Source: Myxococcota bacterium
GTDB taxonomy: Bacteria > Myxococcota_C > UBA6777
Length of the DNA stretch: 43,183 bases
Reading direction: 5' to 3'
Assembly (NCBI GenBank): GCA_963169055.1
Contig: CAUJFU010000037.1
Span: 1-43,183 of the forward strand
The position numbers were made by a program, and so were the translations under genes. Shown here piece after piece: positions 30,046-38,058 of this stretch. Every line of letters starts with the position of its first letter. The stretch's first letter is position 1. The notes beneath the pieces are model-generated. The model saw only the letters and a program-made list of their open reading frames with translations, was not told where the DNA came from and searched no databases.

Positions 30046-31230
30046 ATGTGGATCACCCTGTTTTATTTGCTTTTTGTCTCGCTTTTGGGCGTCTCGTTTG
30101 GCGCGATCTTCGCGTGGTGGGCGGGTGGCCTTTTTGCATCTGTGGCGCTGCTGTTGGCGCTTCCGCTCGAAAGAGCTTTGCGGATATCTTTGCGCATTGG
30201 AAGATTGCCCATCGCTGCGCTGATCCCGATGGTTTGGCTTGGCCTTGTGATCGGAACAGCTCTCTACGAAGCCCAAGACGCCCAAGTGACGGCCCGCCAA
30301 CGCACAGAAGCTCCCTTGCGCGCTCCCCTCGAAGCCTCTGCTTGGGTCGATCGCACTACTCTTCGCGTGGAAAAAGACACCCTGCGTTATACCGTCTTGA
30401 TACGCCATGCCAAGGCACTCAAGCCGCGCCTGCCCAAGATCACCGAACATCCGACCTTTCACGGCCATTTTTTGATGCCCGCCGAGCATCCGCCAAAGAT
30501 CACGCAAAATCCCGAATCTGACGGCACAATCACGCACCGTTGGATCGTTACGCTGATGGCTGTTGCAACAGGACCACTTGATACGCCCCGATTCACCGTC
30601 CATTACAACCACAACGGCAAACCCCACGAAGTGATCATCCCCTCTATCGCCATCGAAGCCACCGAGATCGAAAAGCCCAACATTCTGCTCGCGGGTTTGC
30701 GCCCAGCCAAGCCCCCCACTCTCCCCGAAAAGCCCGACCTCCAAGTCTCTTGGGCATGGTTGGGAGGCACAGGTGGAGGATTGCTTGCGCTGTTGCTTTT
30801 GGGCCTGTGGTTTCGCCAACGCAGTCTGCGCCCCGAACCTCCCCGCCCACCGCATGAATGGTTTGCTCAGGCTTTTCAATCCCTCCAAGCCCAACAACTC
30901 CTCGAACAAGGAAAAGAAAAAGCCTATTACTTCGCATTATCCGAGCTTTTCCGTGGATACCTAGAACGTCGATTCGATTTCCCCGCTCTCGAAAGCACCA
31001 CCGAAGAGATCGTTTTGTGGGGCAAGGCCAACGATGCCCTCTCCCAAGAAACCTACAAAGATATCCGACGCCTTTTGCAATGGATGGATCAGATCAAGTT
31101 TGCAGGCGCCACCGCTTCGCCCGAAGAACGCGAAGAGATGGATCACCGTATGCACAGCGTCATCCGCCGCACTCTCCCAAGCCCCGAAACATCGGCCACT
31201 TCCACCACTCCCTCTCGGGCGGATGCTTAA
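30046..31230 (+). CDS. Bat-operon membrane protein (DUF4381/BatD-like)
   Basis: N-terminal TM segments, beta-rich middle, single TM (LGGTGGGLLALLLLGLWF), cytosolic helical tail AYYFALSELFRGYLERRFDFPALESTTEEI typical of such proteins. Confidence 0.6.
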   Translation: MWITLFYLLFVSLLGVSFGAIFAWWAGGLFASVALLLALPLERALRISLRIGRLPIAALIPMVWLGLVIGTALYEAQDAQVTARQRTEAPLRAPLEASAWVDRTTLRVEKDTLRYTVLIRHAKALKPRLPKITEHPTFHGHFLMPAEHPPKITQNPESDGTITHRWIVTLMAVATGPLDTPRFTVHYNHNGKPHEVIIPSIAIEATEIEKPNILLAGLRPAKPPTLPEKPDLQVSWAWLGGTGGGLLALLLLGLWFRQRSLRPEPPRPPHEWFAQAFQSLQAQQLLEQGKEKAYYFALSELFRGYLERRFDFPALESTTEEIVLWGKANDALSQETYKDIRRLLQWMDQIKFAGATASPEEREEMDHRMHSVIRRTLPSPETSATSTTPSRADA

Positions 31231-31248
31231 CGCGGAGATTTTGTTTTG

Positions 31249-32508
31249 ATGAACGGCTTTCGATTTGCTTACCCTTGGATCTTTGCACTTCTCCCGATCT
31301 GGCTGATGCTGTTGTGGTGGATACATCGCCAACATCGCAAACGTGTAAGCCTGCGCTTTTCTTCTCTGCACGCCCTCCAAGGCGCTCCCGTCGGGCTACG
31401 CACTCGACTGGCCCGCGTCCTTCCTACAACGTTGCGCGGTATGGCCCTTCTGCTCGGCCTGATCGCTCTAGCGCGGCCCCAAAGCGTAGTGCGCAAACAA
31501 TGGTTTGAATCCACAGGCGTCGATATCGTTCTATCACTCGATACTTCGGGCAGTATGAAGATCATCGACATGGACACGCGTGGCGGTCTTGTCCAAGATC
31601 TCCACCGACAACTTACCAACCAAGGTGTCCTCGACTTTGGCACGGCACGCGCCGACGCGATGGATCGCCTTGATGTGGTCAAAACCGTCGCCCAAGAATT
31701 CATCCGAAAACGCAAAGGTGATCGCCTCTCCCTTGTAATCTTTGGAACCGAAGCACGCACTCTTTGCCCCCTTACGCACGATCTCAGCGCAGCCTCCAGC
31801 CTTTTAACGGATATCCAGATCGGCATCGTTGGCGAGATGACCGACCTCCAAAAAGGCATCGAGTTCGGACTCAAGCGCCTCGTCGGTCTCACGGTCGAAG
31901 ATGTCCTAGACATGGCCAAAACCCGTTCCAAAGACTACATCCTCGAACAGATCCGCACCCGCAAAGCCTCCTTCCTTTTTGATGCCAAAACCGAAGCCCT
32001 GCTCCAACAAGCCAAGATCGACAAAACCATCCTTGAGGCGATGCGCGCCCGCAAACCCCGCTCTCAAATCCTGATCCTGCTCACCGACGGAAAGCACACC
32101 GCCAAAGAAGGCTCGGAAGGCCGCGAAGATGTCCTGCGCGCCGCCCGCGAAGCCGCCCTCTACAAGGTCAAGATCTACACTATCGGCATCGGTAGCAAAC
32201 AAGCCTACACCTTCCTACGCATCAAACGCAGCGGACGTGACAACGTCGTTCGCTTCCCTAGTGACTCCTACGACGAGGACTTGATGCAAGAGATCGCCAA
32301 GATCACAGGCGGACGCTTCTTTGCCGCGCAAGATCGCAACGCACTCCAACAGGTGTACAACGATATCAACAAGCTCGAACCCAACCGCTTTAAGGTTCAT
32401 CAATGGGACGAAACCCAAGAACGCTATCTGTGGTTTCTGTTGCCCTTGCTCGGCCTGCTCGCTCTCGAACTCCTGCTCGGCGCAACGCTGTTGCGACGCA
32501 TCCCTTAA
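31249..32508 (+). CDS. BatA-like vWA membrane protein with an inserted segment in the vWA domain
   Basis: ATG at 31249 (31246 is TTG). MIDAS DIVLSLDTSGSM; LILLTDGKHTAKEG; YTIGIGSK; C-terminal TM; insertion at 31882..32061. Confidence 0.9.
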   Translation: MNGFRFAYPWIFALLPIWLMLLWWIHRQHRKRVSLRFSSLHALQGAPVGLRTRLARVLPTTLRGMALLLGLIALARPQSVVRKQWFESTGVDIVLSLDTSGSMKIIDMDTRGGLVQDLHRQLTNQGVLDFGTARADAMDRLDVVKTVAQEFIRKRKGDRLSLVIFGTEARTLCPLTHDLSAASSLLTDIQIGIVGEMTDLQKGIEFGLKRLVGLTVEDVLDMAKTRSKDYILEQIRTRKASFLFDAKTEALLQQAKIDKTILEAMRARKPRSQILILLTDGKHTAKEGSEGREDVLRAAREAALYKVKIYTIGIGSKQAYTFLRIKRSGRDNVVRFPSDSYDEDLMQEIAKITGGRFFAAQDRNALQQVYNDINKLEPNRFKVHQWDETQERYLWFLLPLLGLLALELLLGATLLRRIP

Positions 32509-32526
32509 AGCGGAAAGGACGCCCTG

Positions 32527-33708
32527 ATGACGCAACACAAACTTCACCCTACCCCGACAAAAGACCCGATTTCTCCCGTCCTTCCGCCCTCCGCAACATG
32601 GGTGATGATCGGTGTTTTGTTTGCTTTGCTTTGTCCGCTCAGTTTGCTGCTTGACTTCCATACGCAGGTCGCCCGTTTTCTGTTGCCAGAGATCCATCTG
32701 GCCCGTGCTTGGGTGCTTGCGCTGCTTTGGTTGCTCCCTGCTGTCGGCCTATTTTTGCAGCAAGCCCGCCGCGCACGTATGCAACGCCTCTCTCAGATGG
32801 CGAGTCCGCACACGCTCCAAAACCTGCTCCGCCATTACAGCCCCGGGCGCATCCGCTTGAAGGGATGGCTGCTTGGGATGGGTGCGGCCTTCTTCCTGAT
32901 CTCGTGGGCAGGCCCACAATGGGGAACCCGCGTCCGACTGATCCAACGCAAAGGGATCGATGTGGTCGTTGCCATCGACGTTTCCGAAAGTATGCTTGCA
33001 CGCGATATCCCCTCAGCCACAGGGCAGCGCAAACAACGCCGCCTCGATCTCGCCCGTCGCAAGGTGCGCTACTTGATGGATGCCCTCGCAGGCGAACGCA
33101 TCGGCATCGTCGCCTTTTCTGGAAAACCCGTCACACTTTGCCCACTCACCAGCGATTACAACACCTGCGCGCTTTGGCTCGACGACTTTGACCCCAGCCT
33201 GATCCCCTACAGCGGAACCGCCCTCGCAAGCAGCCTCCAACACGCCATCCCCATGTTCGCCACCAGCGGCATGAATTCACGCGCCCTCTTCTTGATCACC
33301 GATGGCGACGATCACGAAAAAAATACCCTGCAAGCCGCCAAAGAAGCCAAAAAGCAAGGCATCCGCATCTACGCCCTCGGCATCGGCTCCACCGAAGAAG
33401 TGACGCTCGATCCCCGCGACCTTCCCCCACCTCCCGCAGGTCAAGCACCCGATCCTCGCCCGATCGTCACTCGGCTCAACGAAAAACTCTTGCAACAGAT
33501 CGCCCAAGAAACCACCGGCCTTTATCGACACGCCGAAGCCAGTCAACGCGATATCCGCCAATTGTTTGAACACGCCACCCAAACCCTCGAAGCCCGCACA
33601 CAAAAAAGCCGCCGCCAAGTCTTTCGCGAAGAGCGCTTCCCTCTTTTTCTCGGCTTGGGACTGCTTTTGCTCCTCGTCGATATCAGTCTGCGCGAACGGA
33701 GAAGTTAA
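32527..33708 (+). CDS. BatB-like vWA membrane protein
   Basis: DVVVAIDVSESMLARDI; SGTALASSLQHAI; LITDGDDHEKNTLQAAKEAKKQGIRIYALGIGS. Confidence 0.93.
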   Translation: MTQHKLHPTPTKDPISPVLPPSATWVMIGVLFALLCPLSLLLDFHTQVARFLLPEIHLARAWVLALLWLLPAVGLFLQQARRARMQRLSQMASPHTLQNLLRHYSPGRIRLKGWLLGMGAAFFLISWAGPQWGTRVRLIQRKGIDVVVAIDVSESMLARDIPSATGQRKQRRLDLARRKVRYLMDALAGERIGIVAFSGKPVTLCPLTSDYNTCALWLDDFDPSLIPYSGTALASSLQHAIPMFATSGMNSRALFLITDGDDHEKNTLQAAKEAKKQGIRIYALGIGSTEEVTLDPRDLPPPPAGQAPDPRPIVTRLNEKLLQQIAQETTGLYRHAEASQRDIRQLFEHATQTLEARTQKSRRQVFREERFPLFLGLGLLLLLVDISLRERRS

Positions 33709-33710
33709 CC

Positions 33711-36700
33711 ATGCCTTCGATCCAACCCCGCCCCATCGCTCTTTTCACGCGCACTCTCCGCCTTTGTGGGTTGCTCTCTGCTGTGTTTTTTCTTTCCGCT
33801 TGTGAGCAGCTTCCTTGGACCCAACAGAACCAACAAAACGAGCGTTTCTTGCGGCATCAAGAAGGGCTTCAATCTTACAAAGAAGCCCGATTTCTCGACG
33901 CACAACGCATCTTCCTCGATCTTCAAAGCAAGCAGCCCGAAAGCCGCTTGTTGATGTTCAACCTTGGCGCGGTGTACTTGCAGATCGCCAAGCAAGAGAA
34001 AAAAGCTGAAGCACGCCAGCCTTTGCTTGAAAAATCCGAAAAAATGCTCAAAGCGGCCCTCGACAAAAGCAGCGCAAGCATCCGCCAAAAAGCGCACTAC
34101 AACCTCGGCCTGCTCTACACAGAAAAGAAACAATACGAAGAAGCCCTCTTCCACTTTTCAAACGCCAACCAACTCGCACGCAAAACCCTCAAAGAACCTG
34201 ACGCAGACGCCGAAAAAAACCAAGAACTCCTGTCGATGTTGCTCCGACAACGCAAACGAGAGCAACAAAAACTCAGCAGCAGCCGCGTCTTTCGCTATGA
34301 AGAAAAAGTCTTTCGATTGCACGCCAAGCAACCCACCGCTGATCCACATCACCACCTTGCACTCCAAGGCGTCTTTGTCCACGAAACCACCCAAACACGC
34401 GTGATCCTCTCGGGCTATCCGACCTCCGAACAACAATGGCAACTGCGCTTTGTTCCCGTCCATTCGGGCAAATGGCGCTACACCATCCAAACCATCCAAC
34501 AAAAACGCCCTGATGGCTCGACGACACGCCTCGACACTTCGCTCCACGACCAAGGTCTCTTCCAAGTCTTGCCTTCTGCTCGACCCGGCCAACTGATCGT
34601 CTCGACCGACAACCCCGCACGTTTCGCGTGGAAAAAGCCTGAAGAAGCCAAAGATCTCACCAAAAAGAAAAAAAACACCCCCTCTCCCAACAACCCCAAG
34701 CCATCGGCCTCTTCAAACACCCCCAAACCACCCAGTCCAAACAAAGAGGCCGCTTCGGGCAAAGAAGCTGACAAAAAACAACCGCAGATCGCCAAAGATG
34801 AGCGCATCCTTGTCTGGCGTGGCCTTGCGGTAGAAAACTTGTTCTCTGCGACACTTCAAGACAAAGATTTCGACGCACACCTGCGACTCTTTGAAGCCCT
34901 TCAACTCAATGGAATCTTACTTTCCATCGATCTCGACAACCTTTTTGTGATCTCCCAAGGACAAGCACGCCCCGAGCAAGCTGCTTGGCAACGTTTGCAA
35001 AAGCGCCTCACCGAGATGCAAAAAAATCCCCTCCACACATGGGCTTTTATCCTGAATCTTCGCACACGCCACGCCCATCCCTCCGCGATCTGGAGTGCGA
35101 TCTTGTCACATACCCACGCTCGCCTCGCCCATACCCACGCCATCTGGTCCTTGCGCGATCTGCCTTCAACCCTCCAAACACAAACCCACGCATGGCTCGT
35201 CGCCCACGATCCCTACGCCCAACCCATCGCATGGCCGCGCTTCCCCAAAGAACTGCTCTCCAAGCTGATCGCTCTCCATGCCACCAAAGCCCCCACCACT
35301 CGGCCTTCCCCACAAACCAACAACACCAAAGACCCCAAACCATCGAACAAGCCACGCCTTCGCGATGTTCTTCACACCTACGAACAAGACGAGATGGCGA
35401 TGATGATGCGCCCCGAGGTGATGACACCTTGGCTTGTCGAACTCCCCATCCACGAAAAACTCGATCCCAAGGCATTTTTGCAAACGTGGTGGCGCCGCTA
35501 TCTTACAGGCATCCACACCACCCTGCGCTTTCCTCGCCCTCTTCGCAAAAACGAGATCGACACCCTCCACACATGGCTCCAAAAAGCCGCCTCCCAAGAA
35601 GAACTTCCCCCTCATCCTGATGCCTCTGCACCGACCTCTCGCCCTGCCGCTCAAACCTCCGCAGCATCCGCTGTTTCCAAAACCACATCTCAAACCTCCG
35701 CAGCATCCGCAACATCCAAACCTACCGCTCAAACCTCCGCATCATCCGCAACATCCAAACCCGTCTCTCAGCCTGTTTTCGCCAAAGACGATCTCTCACG
35801 ACCCTTCCTTCATGCTCACATCTTGCGCATGCGATGGGAACGATTTCTTGCCACCATCGATCTTCACGAATATCTCCGACCCGATCCGATCCCTGCGCGT
35901 GTCCCCGATTATGCGGCTTTGGCAAAACGCCCCCCCCAACAAATCAACGCCCAATCGATCCCTTGGCGCACCGTCCCCATGTACGGTTATGTTGCCACCA
36001 ACGGGCTGACCACGTTGTATATGCCCCCTCCACAGCGCACCGAAAAACCACCCAAGATCCAATGGAAACAATACAAACTCGATCTCGACTTTGTTTGGTA
36101 CAACGCGCAAACAGGAAAATTTTTGGAGACCCAAAAACTTCGTCAAGTGACGGGGCTTGAGATCACCCATCCCAAAGAAGAAGCGCACATCGCCAAAGTG
36201 ATGATCGCCGATCATCCCGCACACACGGCATATACCGTCCATCTTCCGCACAAATCAACGTACCTCGAATCGCCCACCCCGCTGCATCTCCAAGCATGGG
36301 AGATCGCGATCACTCCACCCAAGCGACCGACCTTTCGCGTTCCCTTCTTGCGAACCTCCCACGGTTGGGTGGCGCGTTTTCGCCCTGATCAGCCCGGTTT
36401 ATGGACTTTTCAGATCCACCACCAAAACAAACCACCCAAAGGCGATCTCGGCCTGATCAGCCGCTTGAAAGTGATGCCATCCACCCTTCCTGCTGCGATA
36501 TCCGCACACCCCAAAGCACCGCGTTTTCTTGTCGCAGGAGATGCACCCTTTTTCTTTTACGCTCGCCGTGAAGATGCCCTGCTCACCCGCCCCGAAAGCC
36601 TCGCCGCCTTCAAGCAGCGCATCCAACAGCTCCGTCAAAGCGATCCTGCCCTCACCGTCGTGATCACACGACTTCCTTCGTTTGCTTGGTCGCCTGCCTC

Positions 36701-38024
36701 CACCGCCCGCGATCTTGGCGCGCCTTCGCTCTCTCTCAAACCACGCCATCGGCCGACGTCTGCTCCCTCGTCCCCCATGCTGGCGTCTTCTCCCGAACTC
36801 CTGCGCCAATTCGATCAGATCGAAGCCAAGATCGAGATCTTGCACAAAGCGGGTTTTCACGTCGCCTTGCAGATCGATCGCAGCCGTTGGAGCGCGTGGA
36901 ATCCCCTCGAACGCATCCAACGTGCGCTCTATCTGATCGATCGCTTGCATCCCATCGCGCCGCTGTTATGGATCGCGGATCTTTCTGGCAAAGACGATAC
37001 GCGAAAACATCGATGGTTTCCGCAGATGCTTCAAACGTGGACGATGCTTCGCTTGATCGATCCGCAAGCGCTCCAAACCTACCAAAAAGATCCGAAAAAA
37101 AACCAACCCCCCCAACTCTTGGCTCCGCCGCCTCTTTCTCTAGCCTATCTTGGAAAGCCCCAATCCACCGCTCGTTTAGAAGAAGCAGAAAAATCCTTTG
37201 CGATGCTGTGGCTGGAGACCCAAACCTTGGAACGCGAGATCAAAGACTTCAAACTGCTTGAACGCAAACGCCCGATCGTTCTCTCTTGGGCCGATCTACC
37301 GAAAAAAGCAGACGACCTCTCACCTACCGATCCCAAATCTCCCACCCCACCGAAGATATCTCTGCGATGGGCGGCCTTTCTCTGGCATTCCCATCTGCTC
37401 GGCTTTCACCACACAGGCCCATCAATACCGACCCGATGGCCCTCAAATGCCCCTGCACCCGCCTCTCCAGAACAAGTCCCCCTCGCACAACGCATCCCGT
37501 TGCTTCTACGGGGCTTTTTCCAATCTTTTGATTGGACACAGCTTCAACCCGCGATGCACAGCCTGCGCCTGCGCGAACATCAAGCCTTTGGCGCAGAAAC
37601 CCCTGCACCACGACAAGCCCAACAACCGCATCACGCGGTGGTTTGGGTGCGTGACAGCGTGCGCGGCAAACTCGAATTCGAACGCCTCAAGGATCTCTCC
37701 AAACACCGCTACACTTGGCTCGATCCGATCAGTGGACAGCAGCCCATTCAACCGCAACTCCTCCCGCCCGCTCCAAAACCCGGTCAACCCGAAACCTTTC
37801 AACTTCCCTTTCGCCCGGCTGTCTTGTATCTCTTCCGTCGTCCTCCCCAAAAAGGCGACAAAAAACAACAACCTCAACCCCAACCCAACCCAAAACAAGA
37901 TCGCGTCTCACAACGCCAACAGATCCGCAATCGTCTCAAACGCCTCCAAGAAGATCGTCGCGATCTCTTGCGCAAGATGCTCCAACGACAAAAACCAGCC
38001 TCGCTTTCCGATAAACGCGGTTAA
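33711..38024 (+). CDS. Giant lipoprotein: TPR (BatC-like) N-terminus plus two modules resembling DUF5060 and TIM-barrel glycoside hydrolase
   Basis: LLSAVFFLSACEQ lipobox; TPR-like blocks (MFNLGAVYLQIAKQ, AHYNLGLLYTEKKQYEEALFHF); FVPVHSGKWRYTIQT and FRPDQPGLWTFQIHHQ; C-term RWAAFLWHSHLLGFHHTGP..HRYTWLDPISGQ. Confidence 0.85.
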   Translation: MPSIQPRPIALFTRTLRLCGLLSAVFFLSACEQLPWTQQNQQNERFLRHQEGLQSYKEARFLDAQRIFLDLQSKQPESRLLMFNLGAVYLQIAKQEKKAEARQPLLEKSEKMLKAALDKSSASIRQKAHYNLGLLYTEKKQYEEALFHFSNANQLARKTLKEPDADAEKNQELLSMLLRQRKREQQKLSSSRVFRYEEKVFRLHAKQPTADPHHHLALQGVFVHETTQTRVILSGYPTSEQQWQLRFVPVHSGKWRYTIQTIQQKRPDGSTTRLDTSLHDQGLFQVLPSARPGQLIVSTDNPARFAWKKPEEAKDLTKKKKNTPSPNNPKPSASSNTPKPPSPNKEAASGKEADKKQPQIAKDERILVWRGLAVENLFSATLQDKDFDAHLRLFEALQLNGILLSIDLDNLFVISQGQARPEQAAWQRLQKRLTEMQKNPLHTWAFILNLRTRHAHPSAIWSAILSHTHARLAHTHAIWSLRDLPSTLQTQTHAWLVAHDPYAQPIAWPRFPKELLSKLIALHATKAPTTRPSPQTNNTKDPKPSNKPRLRDVLHTYEQDEMAMMMRPEVMTPWLVELPIHEKLDPKAFLQTWWRRYLTGIHTTLRFPRPLRKNEIDTLHTWLQKAASQEELPPHPDASAPTSRPAAQTSAASAVSKTTSQTSAASATSKPTAQTSASSATSKPVSQPVFAKDDLSRPFLHAHILRMRWERFLATIDLHEYLRPDPIPARVPDYAALAKRPPQQINAQSIPWRTVPMYGYVATNGLTTLYMPPPQRTEKPPKIQWKQYKLDLDFVWYNAQTGKFLETQKLRQVTGLEITHPKEEAHIAKVMIADHPAHTAYTVHLPHKSTYLESPTPLHLQAWEIAITPPKRPTFRVPFLRTSHGWVARFRPDQPGLWTFQIHHQNKPPKGDLGLISRLKVMPSTLPAAISAHPKAPRFLVAGDAPFFFYARREDALLTRPESLAAFKQRIQQLRQSDPALTVVITRLPSFAWSPASTARDLGAPSLSLKPRHRPTSAPSSPMLASSPELLRQFDQIEAKIEILHKAGFHVALQIDRSRWSAWNPLERIQRALYLIDRLHPIAPLLWIADLSGKDDTRKHRWFPQMLQTWTMLRLIDPQALQTYQKDPKKNQPPQLLAPPPLSLAYLGKPQSTARLEEAEKSFAMLWLETQTLEREIKDFKLLERKRPIVLSWADLPKKADDLSPTDPKSPTPPKISLRWAAFLWHSHLLGFHHTGPSIPTRWPSNAPAPASPEQVPLAQRIPLLLRGFFQSFDWTQLQPAMHSLRLREHQAFGAETPAPRQAQQPHHAVVWVRDSVRGKLEFERLKDLSKHRYTWLDPISGQQPIQPQLLPPAPKPGQPETFQLPFRPAVLYLFRRPPQKGDKKQQPQPQPNPKQDRVSQRQQIRNRLKRLQEDRRDLLRKMLQRQKPASLSDKRG
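35649..35765 (+). repeat. Three tandem 39-bp units encoding (A/S)QTSA(A/S)SA(V/T)SK(T/P)(T/V)
   Basis: Units at 35649-35687, 35688-35726, 35727-35765 read directly. Confidence 0.85.
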
Positions 38025-38058
38025 TCTTCCCATCTTTTTTGAAAGAAAGGATCACGCG

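Noticed and set aside
37198-38058. 5' extension of the BatD frame (1341-aa ORF), possible frameshift fusion with the giant lipoprotein
   Set aside because: It overlaps the well-supported giant ORF in another frame with low-complexity S/P/N-rich translation. BatD has its own RBS and signal peptide at 38059.
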